In this document: one piece after another, positions 29,733 to 38,588 of the stretch
Layout: each line of letters starts with the position of its first letter
Numbering within the stretch: the stretch's first letter is position 1
NCBI RefSeq assembly: GCF_002214465.1
Contig: NZ_CP015101.1
Span: forward strand, 236,502-300,501
Source of the DNA: Thermococcus barossii
GTDB lineage: Archaea > Methanobacteriota_B > Thermococci > Thermococcales > Thermococcaceae
DNA: 64,000 bases
Reading direction: 5' to 3'
Notes under the pieces: model-generated
What the model was told of the DNA's origin: nothing
The model's database searches: none
The model's input: only the letters and a program-made list of their open reading frames with translations
Made by a program: the position numbers and the translations under genes

Positions 29733-30896
29733 TCACACCTTTGCCCAGTACTCCTTCTCCTCGATCATTGCCCTTATCATCTCGTCCTCGTCCTTGAACA
29801 TAGTCCTCCGCGAGGGATTCTGCATCCCGTAGAACTCCATGAACGGGCTCGGTCTCCTCTTGAACGGGTAGTAGAGGTATATCGCCGCCAGCGTCCTGTA
29901 AGCCTCTGCCATCTCGCTGATAACTCCAGCCGAAACTCCCTCCGCGTAGTGATAGACTGCTATTGCCTTGCTGACGTCCACGAGATTGAAGTCTCTCTCG
30001 ACGAGCTGGCGCCGCAGTATGTCGGTTGCCTGCTCTATGTCCTCCCTGTCAAGTTCCTCCACCTGCTCCCCGTCGAGAAGATGCTTTATCTTGATGCGCT
30101 TTATGGAGGGATTCTTGTTTACCTGGGCGTCGTACTCGGCAACGACCCACCAGTCGTCAAGTGCACCGGGATCGAGAACCGTGAAGTGCTCGCTCAACTT
30201 GTTGTAGAAGTCCCTGACGCGGTGATAGTACTCCTCCTCGTGGCCGGTCATCGGATAGCTGAGGTAGACGAGGGGTTTTTCGGCCTCGTGGAATACGAGG
30301 TCCAGGAAGACGCGGTACGGGTGCCTTATGCCGAACTGGAGGATGTAGCGAACCTCGGTGCCCTCCTTCTTCAGCTCGTGTATCAGGGTCTTGACGTGGT
30401 TTATGGCATCCTCGCGCCACATGACAAGGGTCGTCAGCTTTATGTTCTCAGGGTTCTCCCCGAAGCGCTCGAACCACTCGGGATCGTTGATGATCCTTCT
30501 CCTGACTGAGAGAACGTCATCGAGGACTATTATGACGCGATCGGGCCTCAGAAGCTTCAGGTTACTGGTCGTAAATCCGATAACGCTTCCGCTTCCCCAC
30601 CGGAAGAGGCTCGGTGTTGAAACTAGGTGGAACCTCATCTCGCTTTCATCTATTTCCTTTCTTATTCTACTGAAAGCCTCGTCCCGTATCTCGTTCATCA
30701 GATCCTGGTGGCTTATGGCAAAGTCGAGGACGTTCTTCCTCGTTATCTTAACGCCCAGCTCCTTTCCGACTTCCCTGATGTAGTCAAAGACGTGGTAATA
30801 GGCGTAGCTTTTCTCATCGGCGAGTTTTAGAGCCTCCGTTATGTACTCGTCCCGTCCGTTGAGCGGCGGCCCTGTGAGCAGGATAACCTCTTTCAT
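29733..30896 (-). CDS. P-loop kinase-like protein fused to a nucleoside deoxyribosyltransferase-like domain
   Basis: A 387-residue cytoplasmic protein in two parts. Residues 1-195 resemble adenylate-kinase-like P-loop proteins, but the Walker A is degenerate: LTGPPLNGRDE has Arg where Lys is expected. Residues about 205-330 resemble the Rossmann-like nucleoside 2-deoxyribosyltransferase/SLOG fold, with YLSYPMTG at 211-218 and the candidate catalytic Glu in SAGVISEMAEAY. The product may bind or process a nucleotide, but neither activity is shown. A K+ channel gene follows immediately. Archaeal genomes often annotate such proteins simply as AAA ATPase or adenylate kinase. Confidence 0.6.
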   Translation of the reverse strand: MKEVILLTGPPLNGRDEYITEALKLADEKSYAYYHVFDYIREVGKELGVKITRKNVLDFAISHQDLMNEIRDEAFSRIRKEIDESEMRFHLVSTPSLFRWGSGSVIGFTTSNLKLLRPDRVIIVLDDVLSVRRRIINDPEWFERFGENPENIKLTTLVMWREDAINHVKTLIHELKKEGTEVRYILQFGIRHPYRVFLDLVFHEAEKPLVYLSYPMTGHEEEYYHRVRDFYNKLSEHFTVLDPGALDDWWVVAEYDAQVNKNPSIKRIKIKHLLDGEQVEELDREDIEQATDILRRQLVERDFNLVDVSKAIAVYHYAEGVSAGVISEMAEAYRTLAAIYLYYPFKRRPSPFMEFYGMQNPSRRTMFKDEDEMIRAMIEEKEYWAKV

Positions 30897-31014
30897 TCTA
30901 CCACCCCACTGCGTCTAAACGTACACTTCGGACGAAACCTTTAAATACTATTCCCCTAAACTGGCGTTGTAGAGGTTCTTCTATTCTAAAAACATACCAG
31001 CAGGGGTGTTGTAA

Positions 31015-31626
31015 TTGGCTGAAAAGCTAAAGGGAACGACTACGGTCGGCATTGTATGTAAGGACGGCGTCGTCCTAGCGGCGGACAGGAGAGCATCGCT
31101 CGGCAACATGGTGCTTTCGGAGAGCGTTACCAAGGTGTTCCAGATAGACGACCACCTGGCCTTGGCTGGCGCCGGGAGTGTGGGGGATATACTCTCGCTC
31201 GTCAGGCTTCTGAGGGCCGAGGCCAAGCTGTACAGGGCAAAGGTTGGGTATGAGATGAGCGTGAAAGCCCTTGCTACGCTGACTTCTAACATCCTTCACG
31301 GCAGCAGGTTCATGCCGTACTTCGGATGGTTTCTCGTGGCGGGATACGACGAGAAGCCTGGGCTGTACTCCATAGACATGGCCGGGGGCATTACGGAAGA
31401 TAAGTTCACCGCCGCTGGTTCCGGAATGGAGTTCGCCTTCGCGGTTCTTGAGGATGGTTACACCGAGGATATTAAGCTGGAAGAGGGCATAAAACTGGCC
31501 CTTCGGGCCATAAAAGCCGCCACAAGGCGGGATGTTTTCACTGGGGATGGAATAACCCTCGTTACGGTGACCAAGGATGGCTACAGAGAGCTGAGCAAGG
31601 AGGAGATAGAGGCTCTTCTGAAGTGA
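31015..31626 (+). CDS. psmB: Proteasome beta subunit
   Basis: A 203-residue precursor that is cut after Gly7 to expose the N-terminal nucleophile Thr in GTTTVGIV. Counting from that Thr, Asp17 (AADRRAS) and Lys33 (SVTKVF) are in place, so it should be active. It forms the inner rings of the 20S proteasome. The frame begins with TTG at 31015, following GGGGTG. The gene is directly followed by fttA, a conserved archaeal arrangement. Confidence 0.93.
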   Translation: MAEKLKGTTTVGIVCKDGVVLAADRRASLGNMVLSESVTKVFQIDDHLALAGAGSVGDILSLVRLLRAEAKLYRAKVGYEMSVKALATLTSNILHGSRFMPYFGWFLVAGYDEKPGLYSIDMAGGITEDKFTAAGSGMEFAFAVLEDGYTEDIKLEEGIKLALRAIKAATRRDVFTGDGITLVTVTKDGYRELSKEEIEALLK

Positions 31627-31627
31627 G

Positions 31628-33583
31628 GTGGTGACTTTGATAAGGAGAGAAACTTTCGTTGATGACATACTACGGGACATAAAGGCCGTCATAAGCCAGA
31701 TGGTTCCCAGGGAGGCCAGGATAACCGACGTCGAGTTCGAGGGGCCGGAGCTCGTCATATACGTCAAGAACCCCGAGGCCATAATGCAGGACGGGGAGCT
31801 GATCAAGAACCTCGCCAAGGTTCTCAAGAAGCGCATAAGCGTTCGGCCTGACCCTGAGGTTCTCCTTCCACCGGAGAAGGCTGAGGAAATGATAAAGCAG
31901 CTTGTTCCACCTGAGGCAGAGATAACCAACGTGAGCTTTGACCCATCAGTTGGAGAGGTTCTCATAGAGGCCAAGAAGCCCGGTCTCGTTATAGGGAAGA
32001 ACGGCGAGACCCTGAGGCTCATAACCCAGAAGGTTCACTGGGCCCCCAGGGTCATAAGGACCCCTCCGCTCCAGAGCCAGACTATCTATTCCATAAGGCA
32101 GATACTCCAGGCAGAGGCAAAGGACAGGAGGAAGTTCCTCAGGCAGGTTGGCCGGAACATTTACCGCAAGCCCGAGCTGAAGAGCGAGTGGATCAGAATC
32201 ACCGGGCTTGGCGGCTTCCGTGAGGTTGGCAGGAGTGCGCTCCTCGTTCAGACCAACGAAAGCTACGTTCTCGTTGATTTCGGTGTCAACATAGCCGCTC
32301 TGAGGGACCCCAAAAAGGCCTTCCCGCACTTCGAAGCGCCGGAGTTCAGGTACGTCCTCGATACGGGCCTGCTCGACGCCATAATCATAACCCACGCCCA
32401 CCTTGACCACAGCGGAATGCTGCCGTACCTCTTCCGCTACAAGCTCTTCGACGGCCCGATATACGCGACTCCCCCGACGAGGGACCTGATGGTTCTCCTC
32501 CAGCAGGACTTCATTGAGATACAGCAGATGAACGGCGTCGAGCCTCTCTACCGGCCGAGGGACATTAAGGAGGTCATAAAGCACACCATAACCCTCGACT
32601 ACGGCGAGGTCAGGGACATAGCCCCGGACATGAGGCTCACCCTCCACAACGCCGGCCACATACTCGGTTCCTCGATAGTTCACCTCCACATAGGAAACGG
32701 ACTGCACAACATAGCCATAACCGGCGACTTCAAGTTCATCCCGACGAGGCTCTTCGAGCCGGCGGTGAGCAGGTTCCCGCGCCTTGAGACACTCGTCATG
32801 GAGTCAACATACGGCGGTAGCAACGACTACCAGATGCCGCGCGAAGAGGCTGAGAAGCGCCTGATAGAGGTAATCCACCAGACGATAAGGCGGAAGGGCA
32901 AGGTTCTGATTCCAGCTATGGCCGTCGGTAGGGCCCAGGAGATAATGATGGTCCTTGAGGAGTACGCCCGCGTCGGCGGCATAGAGGTGCCCATCTACCT
33001 CGACGGAATGATATGGGAGGCGACGGCGATTCACACTGCCTACCCGGAGTACCTCAGCAGGCACCTCCGCGAGCAGATATTCCACGAGGGTTACAACCCG
33101 TTCCTTAACCCGATATTCAAGCCCGTTGCCAACAGCAGGGAGAGGCAGGACATCATTGACAGCGGCGAGCCGGCGATAATCATAGCCACCTCGGGCATGC
33201 TCGTCGGTGGGCCGAGCGTGGAGTACTTCAAGCAGCTCGCCCCTGACCCCAAGAACAGCATGATATTCGTCAGCTATCAGGCAGAGGGAACCCTTGGCAG
33301 ACAGGTGCAGCGCGGCCTCCGCGAGATTCCACTCGTCGGTGAGGGCGGGAAGACGGAGGTTGTGAAGGTCAACATGGAGGTCCACACCATCGATGGTTTC
33401 TCCGGTCACGCCGACAGGAGGGAGCTTATAAGCTACATAGCCCGCTTGAGGCCGAGGCCGGAGCGCGTCATAACCGTCCACGGAGAGCCCCACAAGTGCC
33501 TTGACCTGAGTACGAGCATCCACAAAAAGTTCGGCATCTCAACCCGCGCCCCCAACAACCTCGACGCCATAAGGCTGAAGTGA
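31628..33583 (+). CDS. fttA: Transcription termination factor FttA (archaeal CPSF1)
   Basis: A protein of up to 651 residues with two N-terminal KH-like domains (about 1-150, containing KKPGLVIGKNGET), then metallo-beta-lactamase and beta-CASP domains. The zinc motif HAHLDHSG is near residues 256-263; NAGHILGSS, TGDFKF, STYGG, GFSGHADRRE and VHGEPHKC are further motifs. FttA cleaves nascent RNA and releases RNA polymerase at 3' ends. Start candidates are GTG 31628, GTG 31631 and TTG 31637; GAGGTG at 31625-31630 would serve TTG 31637. It lies 1 bp after psmB. Confidence 0.95.
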   Translation: MVTLIRRETFVDDILRDIKAVISQMVPREARITDVEFEGPELVIYVKNPEAIMQDGELIKNLAKVLKKRISVRPDPEVLLPPEKAEEMIKQLVPPEAEITNVSFDPSVGEVLIEAKKPGLVIGKNGETLRLITQKVHWAPRVIRTPPLQSQTIYSIRQILQAEAKDRRKFLRQVGRNIYRKPELKSEWIRITGLGGFREVGRSALLVQTNESYVLVDFGVNIAALRDPKKAFPHFEAPEFRYVLDTGLLDAIIITHAHLDHSGMLPYLFRYKLFDGPIYATPPTRDLMVLLQQDFIEIQQMNGVEPLYRPRDIKEVIKHTITLDYGEVRDIAPDMRLTLHNAGHILGSSIVHLHIGNGLHNIAITGDFKFIPTRLFEPAVSRFPRLETLVMESTYGGSNDYQMPREEAEKRLIEVIHQTIRRKGKVLIPAMAVGRAQEIMMVLEEYARVGGIEVPIYLDGMIWEATAIHTAYPEYLSRHLREQIFHEGYNPFLNPIFKPVANSRERQDIIDSGEPAIIIATSGMLVGGPSVEYFKQLAPDPKNSMIFVSYQAEGTLGRQVQRGLREIPLVGEGGKTEVVKVNMEVHTIDGFSGHADRRELISYIARLRPRPERVITVHGEPHKCLDLSTSIHKKFGISTRAPNNLDAIRLK

Positions 33584-33589
33584 TGCCCG

Positions 33590-34924
33590 ATGCAGGTTCG
33601 GTGTCCGAGCTGTGGGAGGCTCTACTCCTCCCTTATTCCCCCCACATGCTCATGCGGGGAGCCCCTTAGGATAACCTACGACTACGATAGTGTGGCCGTT
33701 TCTGCCTGGGGTAGCAGAAAATCCGGCGTCTGGAAGTACAGGGAGCTTCTACCCGATGTGAAGAGAGTCATCAGCCTGAACGAGGGCGGAACGCCCCTGT
33801 TGAGGGCAAAGCTCGGTGAGGAACTCGGGCTGAGGGTATTCATCAAGGACGAGACCAGGAATCCCACAGGCTCCTTCCGTGACAGGCTCATCACTGTGGC
33901 AGTCTCCTACGGCCTTCCATATGCTCATAACGGCTTTGTTGTTGCCAGCAACGGGAATGCCGCGGCTTCCCTGGCTGCGTACTCCGCGAGGGCCGGTGTC
34001 GATGCCTACACCGTTGTGCCGAGGCTCATAGAATCCGGAAAGCTCAACCAGATAGTTGCCTTCGGGGCCAAAGTTATACGCTACGGTGAAAGTGTTGACG
34101 AGGGCATAAGCTACGCCGAAGGCCTTGCGGAGGGAAAGGGACTCTACAACGTAACACCGGAGAGCAACCTTATCGGCCTTGAGGGCCAGAAAACCCTTGC
34201 CTTTGAGCTGTGGGAGGAGCTCAAGCCCACCCATGTCATAGTTCCCACGGGAAGCGGGAGCAACCTCTACAGCATCTACAAAGGATTCGTTGAGCTGAGG
34301 GAGATAGGGGCCATCGAAGAACTCCCAAGGCTTATAGCGGTGCAGGCGGAGAGGTGCTCGCCCATAGCCAGCGAGGTTCTGGGCGTTGAGCCAAGGGCAG
34401 AGCCAACAAAGGCTCTGGCGCTATACGTAAAGAACCCGGTGATGAAGGAGCTCGCTCTCAGGGCCATCCACGAGACCGGCGGAACCGCCGTGATGGTGGG
34501 TGAAGATGAGCTCGACCTCGGGCAGAGACTCCTGGCGGGCGAGGGAATCTTTGCCGAGTACGCATCGGCGGTTATAGTTCCTGCCCTGCTCAGGCTGGCC
34601 GAGGAGGACTACTTCGAGAGGGACGACAGGATAGCGCTCATAGTCACAAGCTCCGGCCTGAAGGGGCACTACTCCGAAACCAGGGAGAAGTTCAGCATAG
34701 GTGGCACGAAGCTCGACATCCTGAGGCTCCTCAGCGACAGGGTCATGTACGGCTACGAGATATGGGATGCCCTTGAGAAGCCCCTCAAGTACCAGGCGGT
34801 TTATCAGCACCTCCGCGAGCTTGAGAGCCTTGGTCTGATAGAGGAATCCCACAGGGAGGGAAGACGCCTCTACTACCGGCTGACGGACAAGGGCCGCAGG
34901 TTCCTGGAGACACTGTCGGAGTAA
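33590..34924 (+). CDS. Threonine-synthase-like protein lacking the PLP lysine, fused to a winged helix
   Basis: A 444-residue protein in three parts: a zinc ribbon (CPSCGRLY...TCSCG, residues 5-22), a fold-type II PLP-enzyme domain (about 50-365), and a PadR-like winged helix (about 372-444: LDILRLLSDRVMYGYEIW, then YQAVYQHLRELESLGLIEE). The active-site motif PTGSFKDR of threonine synthases reads PTGSFRDR here, with Arg97 (codon CGT at 33878) in place of the Schiff-base Lys. The SNGNAAAS and PTGSGSN phosphate-binding loops are kept. This suggests a ligand-binding transcription regulator, not an enzyme, though annotations would call it threonine synthase. Confidence 0.72.
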   Translation: MQVRCPSCGRLYSSLIPPTCSCGEPLRITYDYDSVAVSAWGSRKSGVWKYRELLPDVKRVISLNEGGTPLLRAKLGEELGLRVFIKDETRNPTGSFRDRLITVAVSYGLPYAHNGFVVASNGNAAASLAAYSARAGVDAYTVVPRLIESGKLNQIVAFGAKVIRYGESVDEGISYAEGLAEGKGLYNVTPESNLIGLEGQKTLAFELWEELKPTHVIVPTGSGSNLYSIYKGFVELREIGAIEELPRLIAVQAERCSPIASEVLGVEPRAEPTKALALYVKNPVMKELALRAIHETGGTAVMVGEDELDLGQRLLAGEGIFAEYASAVIVPALLRLAEEDYFERDDRIALIVTSSGLKGHYSETREKFSIGGTKLDILRLLSDRVMYGYEIWDALEKPLKYQAVYQHLRELESLGLIEESHREGRRLYYRLTDKGRRFLETLSE

Positions 34925-34972
34925 CGGAAAGGTTTTAAAAGGTCTTTTTAAAGCTAAGCGTAGGTGAAGAAC

Positions 34973-35317
34973 GTGGAGCTGGCAATTGAACATAAGTTTT
35001 CACTCTCAGTTTACCTCTGGGGACTCATCTGTGGCCTGGTCAGTGGCGTAGCCGCCGCGAAGTTCCAGTACGGCTGGGTGATTGGCATCGCCATGTTTCT
35101 GGTCATCGATAAGGTTGTCATGGCCATCATAAAGGAGCTCCCGCCGGATATCGAGGAGGAGCGCCTCATACTCAGGAAGGCCTTTTTCGGCTGGTTCCTG
35201 TTCTGGCTGTACTTCACGATGCTCAGCTACACCCTGATGGTCAACTTCCAGCCCCAGTTCTACTCAAACCAGAGCCTGCTTTACCAGCTTACTCAGAACG
35301 GAACGGTGATGGGGTGA
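34973..35317 (+). CDS. Hypothetical three-helix membrane protein
   Basis: A 114-residue protein of unknown function with three hydrophobic segments (LWGLICGLVSGVAAA, WVIGIAMFLVIDKVVMAI, FFGWFLFWLYFTMLSYTLMV). A charged loop, PPDIEEERLILRK, lies between the second and third. The start GTG 34973 follows GGTGAA at 34963 by 4 nt; GTG 34964 would add MKN. It is preceded by TTTTTAAAG. It ends 4 bp before rpiA and is probably cotranscribed with it. Confidence 0.6.
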   Translation: MELAIEHKFSLSVYLWGLICGLVSGVAAAKFQYGWVIGIAMFLVIDKVVMAIIKELPPDIEEERLILRKAFFGWFLFWLYFTMLSYTLMVNFQPQFYSNQSLLYQLTQNGTVMG

Positions 35318-35321
35318 GCCT

Positions 35322-36005
35322 ATGGAGGAACTCAAGAGGGCCGTCGCGAAGGAGGCCTTGAGGTTCATCGAGGACGACATGATAGTTGGCCTCGGTACAG
35401 GCTCCACCACCGCCTACTTCATAGAGTACCTGGGCAAGCTGATAATGGAGGGGGAGCTTGAGGACGTCTATGGTGTTCCAACATCCTATCAGGCGAGGCT
35501 TCTTGCCCTTGAGAGCGGCGTGCCGGTCGTTGGGCTTGACGAAGTTGATGCGATTGATATAGCCGTCGACGGCGCCGACGAGGTGGATCCAAACCTCAAC
35601 CTCATCAAAGGCCGCGGAGCTGCCCTCACAATGGAGAAGATCATCGAGTACCGCGCCGGAACCTTTCTGGTACTCGTTGACGAGAGCAAGCTCGTCGAGA
35701 GGCTCGGCCAGAGGATGCCGGTTCCGATAGAGGTCATCCCGGCTGCATGGCGCGCCATAGCGGAGGAGATAGAGGTCTTCAACGCCACCGCCGAGCTCAG
35801 AATGGCGAGCAGGAAGGACGGGCCCGTCGTTACCGACAACGGCAACTTCATCCTTGACGCAAGGTTCCACCGCATAGACGACCCGCTCGACCTGGAGATA
35901 GAGCTGAACAACATTCCGGGCGTTGTGGAGAACGGCATCTTCGCGGACATAGCCGACATAGTCCTCGTCGGTACGAAGGAAGGCGTCAAGAGGATGGAGC
36001 GGTGA
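35322..36005 (+). CDS. rpiA: Ribose-5-phosphate isomerase A
   Basis: A 227-residue enzyme that interconverts ribose 5-phosphate and ribulose 5-phosphate. GLGTGSTT binds phosphate near residues 24-31, IAVDGADEVDP carries the catalytic Asp residues, IKGRGAA the Lys, and VDESKLV the later lysine loop. It supplies ribose phosphate for nucleotides and is complemented by the uracil salvage gene nearby. Length is normal. The start is ATG 35322, 4 bp after the three-helix gene. Confidence 0.95.
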   Translation: MEELKRAVAKEALRFIEDDMIVGLGTGSTTAYFIEYLGKLIMEGELEDVYGVPTSYQARLLALESGVPVVGLDEVDAIDIAVDGADEVDPNLNLIKGRGAALTMEKIIEYRAGTFLVLVDESKLVERLGQRMPVPIEVIPAAWRAIAEEIEVFNATAELRMASRKDGPVVTDNGNFILDARFHRIDDPLDLEIELNNIPGVVENGIFADIADIVLVGTKEGVKRMER

Positions 36006-36059
36006 GTTTTGGGCCCAACGAGCTCAATGTTTTCTCTCCCTGGATTTCTCTGAGTTAAA

Positions 36060-36066
36060 TTTATAA
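36060..36066 (+). promoter_or_regulatory. TATA box of tRNA-Leu
   Basis: TTTATAA lies about 35 nt before the tRNA and is preceded by GTTAAA, as usual for archaeal tRNA promoters. Confidence 0.55.
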
Positions 36067-36100
36067 GCCTCCTGAGGGTTAGTATTCTCGAACCTCCCGC

Positions 36101-36188
36101 GCGGGGGTTGCCGAGCCTGGTCAAAGGCGGTGGACTCAAGATCCACTCCCGCAGGGGTTCCGGGGTTCAAATCCCCGCCCCCGCACCA
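36101..36188 (+). tRNA. tRNA-Leu (anticodon CAA)
   Basis: An 88-nt tRNA with encoded CCA. The acceptor stem pairs GCGGGGG with CCCCCGC; the discriminator base is A. The anticodon stem-loop GTGGA-CTCAAGA-TCCAC gives CAA. There is a long class II variable arm (CCCGCAGGGGTTCC context) and T-arm CGGGGTTCAAATCCCCG. No intron is visible. An inverted repeat follows at once. Confidence 0.95.
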
Positions 36189-36190
36189 CA

Positions 36191-36214
36191 GAAACTTTTC
36201 TGACGAAAAGTTTC
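36191..36214 (+). repeat. Perfect 10-bp inverted repeat after tRNA-Leu
   Basis: GAAACTTTTC (36191-36200), TGAC, GAAAAGTTTC (36205-36214) form a perfect hairpin directly after the CCA. It may help end transcription or RNA maturation. It contains no long T run. Confidence 0.65.
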
Positions 36215-36217
36215 ATC

Positions 36218-36298
36218 GAAGTTCGTAGCTCCTAACCCCATAAACCCGAGAAGAAAAACAAATTCCCGAATACGGCAACGCGAAGAGCTACAAACTTC
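36218..36298. repeat. Inverted 14-bp repeats flanking a 53-bp core
   Basis: GAAGTTCGTAGCTC (36218-36231) and GAGCTACAAACTTC (36285-36298) are inverted with one mismatch. They enclose 53 bp without a gene. A structured RNA, or a remnant of a small mobile element inserted by the tRNA, are both possible. Confidence 0.5.
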
Positions 36299-36376
36299 TG
36301 GTCAAGCCTTGCGGGAGCGAAAGGTACTTGTCCGGAAATCCAATGAGAGAAAATACGGGAGAAGCGGAAAGGTCCT

Positions 36377-37045
36377 TCAGACCTTAATCGGCGCTCCAAA
36401 GGCCCTGTCGCCCGCATCGCCGAGGCCGGGCAGGATGTAACCGTGGTCGTTGAGCTCCCTGTCTATCGCTGCAACGAACATCTCAACGTCCGGGTGGGCT
36501 TCCTTTATCCGGCTTATCCCTTCAGGTGCAGCGAGAACTCCAACTATGACGTAGCGCTTGGCCTTCCCGTACTTCTTTACCTCGTCGAGAACCCTGATGA
36601 GCGTCGAGCCGGTCGCTATCATCGGGTCTGCTATGATGACCGTGTCCTCCGGCTTTACCTGCGGCACCTTGACGTACTTCATCTCTATCTCGAACTTCGG
36701 CGCCTTTCCGCGGGATGCGGAGACGATACCCACCCTTGCGTGGTCGAGAACCTTGATGAGGCCCTCCATGAGCGGTATCGCCGCGCGGAGGACGGTTATT
36801 ATGACCACATTGCGCCTGTCTCTGACTATTACTCCAGTTGTCTCCTCAAGGGGCGTCTTGATGGGAACCTCTTCGACCTCCATGGTCTTGGTCAGCTCGT
36901 AGGCCATGTACCTGCCGAGCTTGACGAGTCCCTTTCTGAACGGTATCGGCCCCGTTCTCTCGTCGCGAAGCTCCGTCAGAATCTCCATAATGAACGGGGA
37001 GTCCTCAAAGGAGTAAACACCCTTCCAGCGCCTGTCCTCTATCAT
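36377..37045 (-). CDS. upp: Uracil phosphoribosyltransferase
   Basis: A 222-residue type I phosphoribosyltransferase that converts uracil and PRPP to UMP. The PRPP loop is [15 protein letters not shown], the uracil-binding end is [23 protein letters not shown], and [13 protein letters not shown] lies in the core. The long upstream extension of the frame (37 codons) is noncoding; ATG 37045 follows GGTGAG. It sits on the strand opposite the tRNA. Confidence 0.94.
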   Translation of the reverse strand: MIEDRRWKGVYSFEDSPFIMEILTELRDERTGPIPFRKGLVKLGRYMAYELTKTMEVEEVPIKTPLEETTGVIVRDRRNVVIITVLRAAIPLMEGLIKVLDHARVGIVSASRGKAPKFEIEMKYVKVPQVKPEDTVIIADPMIATGSTLIRVLDEVKKYGKAKRYVIVGVLAAPEGISRIKEAHPDVEMFVAAIDRELNDHGYILPGLGDAGDRAFGAPIKV

Positions 37046-37095
37046 TGCTCTCACCGGTGGTGGGTCGGGGAAAGGGTTTATTAGCCTTCCGGCTG

Positions 37096-38550
37096 TTAAG
37101 TCGCAGCTTTTTCGGGGACAGTTTTTGATTTCTCCTCGATTATCCGTTTCATCCATGTGCCGCGCATGAACCAGGCGAGAGCGACCACAGCCGCTATGAA
37201 GTTGCTCATCCCCATTCCAAAGAACACTCCCCTGCTCGTGAAGTTGAATATTTCAGCGAGGGGTATCGTGATTCCAAGAACGGTTATCGCCCCCACGTAG
37301 CCGAAGGCATAGCTCAGCGGAATCCTCAGGCCCCAGAGGCGGAATATTCCGAGGGTCATGCTCTTCTTCGTATGGCCGGCGGAGCTGAAGGTTCTGTTGA
37401 CGACTATGAAGATTCCATTGAAGAAGGGCACCGAGATGAGGAAGTACTTCAGCACAATCTCGCTCTCCTCGATGACGGCCGGGTCGTTGAGGAAGACGCG
37501 GAATATCTCGACGCGGAAAATTCCAATTATCAGTATCGCGAGGCTCGCTATGGCGAAGTTTATGACCATCGTCCTCTCGGCTATTTTCTTCGCCCTCTCG
37601 TAGTTCTCCGCCCCGACGTTCTGGGCTATCATGGTTCCCATCGCCATGCTTATGCCGCGCGAGATGCTCGTTAGGAAGTTCACCAGACGGGTCGTTATGA
37701 CGTAGGCCGCGTAGGTCACATCACCAAAGCCGAATATTATCCTGGTGAGGATTACAAAGCCAAAGCTGTTGGCGGACTGCCCTATGCTCGACGGCAGGCC
37801 GACCTTGAATATCCTCTTGTAGAACTCGAAGTCCGGTTTGAGGCTCTCAAGGCTCAGGCTCAGTCCAACCCTGTCGGTGAAGAGGAGGTAGAGGCCGATG
37901 AAAGCCCCCACCGAGTTGGCGAAGACCGTCGCTATGGCGGCACCGGCAACCCCCAGCTCGGGGAATCCGAGCCAGCCGAAGATGAGTATCGGGTCAAGGA
38001 TTATGTTTATCGCAACCGTGAGGAGGGTTATTTTTACCGGCGTCTTCGTGTCTCCCGTCGCCCTTACAAGGGCTCCAAAGGCCATGAAGGTGAAGGAGAA
38101 CGGAATGCCGAGGAATATTATCGTCGCGTAGGTGAGCGAATAGGGATAGACGTTCTCGCTGACCTTCATGAAGTGCAGGGCGTACGGCAGGAGGAGCGTT
38201 CCGATTATGGCGGTGGCAGTTGCGAAGAACAGCATGAGCGAGTAAAGGGCTCCGGCTGAGCGATTCGCCTTCTTGTACTCACCAGCACCGATGTACTGGC
38301 CAACAAAGGCGAAACCGGCCGTTGTGAATCCCATGCCCAACGCCATGAGGGTGCCGATTATTGGCCAGGTAACGCCTGGAGCAGAGAGCGCTTCCCTTCC
38401 GAGTTTTCCCAGCCAGAAAGTGTCGGTTATGTTGTAGACAACCTGGACTAGGTTGTTGACTATGAGCGGGCCCGCCAGAACGAGGAGCGTTTTTTCTATG
38501 GGTCCGCTCAGTATCTCCCTGCGCATCTTCTGGATTTTCTCGCCATTCAT
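37096..38550 (-). CDS. MATE family efflux transporter (first of a tandem pair)
   Basis: A 484-residue protein with 12 predicted helices in two homologous halves, typical of NorM/DinF-like MATE exporters that use H+ or Na+. It begins around [33 protein letters not shown], and this early QVVYN-x-x-D segment is the family mark. The C-terminus is charged. It resembles its upstream neighbour at 38589-39980 closely along the whole length, so the two arose by duplication. Its promoter has an element shared with that gene. Substrate unknown. Confidence 0.88.
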   Translation of the reverse strand: MNGEKIQKMRREILSGPIEKTLLVLAGPLIVNNLVQVVYNITDTFWLGKLGREALSAPGVTWPIIGTLMALGMGFTTAGFAFVGQYIGAGEYKKANRSAGALYSLMLFFATATAIIGTLLLPYALHFMKVSENVYPYSLTYATIIFLGIPFSFTFMAFGALVRATGDTKTPVKITLLTVAINIILDPILIFGWLGFPELGVAGAAIATVFANSVGAFIGLYLLFTDRVGLSLSLESLKPDFEFYKRIFKVGLPSSIGQSANSFGFVILTRIIFGFGDVTYAAYVITTRLVNFLTSISRGISMAMGTMIAQNVGAENYERAKKIAERTMVINFAIASLAILIIGIFRVEIFRVFLNDPAVIEESEIVLKYFLISVPFFNGIFIVVNRTFSSAGHTKKSMTLGIFRLWGLRIPLSYAFGYVGAITVLGITIPLAEIFNFTSRGVFFGMGMSNFIAAVVALAWFMRGTWMKRIIEEKSKTVPEKAAT

Positions 38551-38563
38551 ATGCAATCAGACC

Positions 38564-38588
38564 GCAATCGAAACGGTGATATATAAAG
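38564..38588 (-). promoter_or_regulatory. Promoter of the first MATE gene with shared CGTTTCGAT element
   Basis: On the minus strand CTTTATATATCACCGTTTCG starts the element: TATA box, then CGTTTCGATTGC. The same arrangement, TATA then CGTTTCGATAGC, occurs before the second MATE gene. Confidence 0.5.

Noticed and set aside
36232-36417. A 61-codon minus-strand frame beside upp
   Set aside because: It overlaps the end of upp and the inverted-repeat zone, with no ribosome binding site or conserved look.
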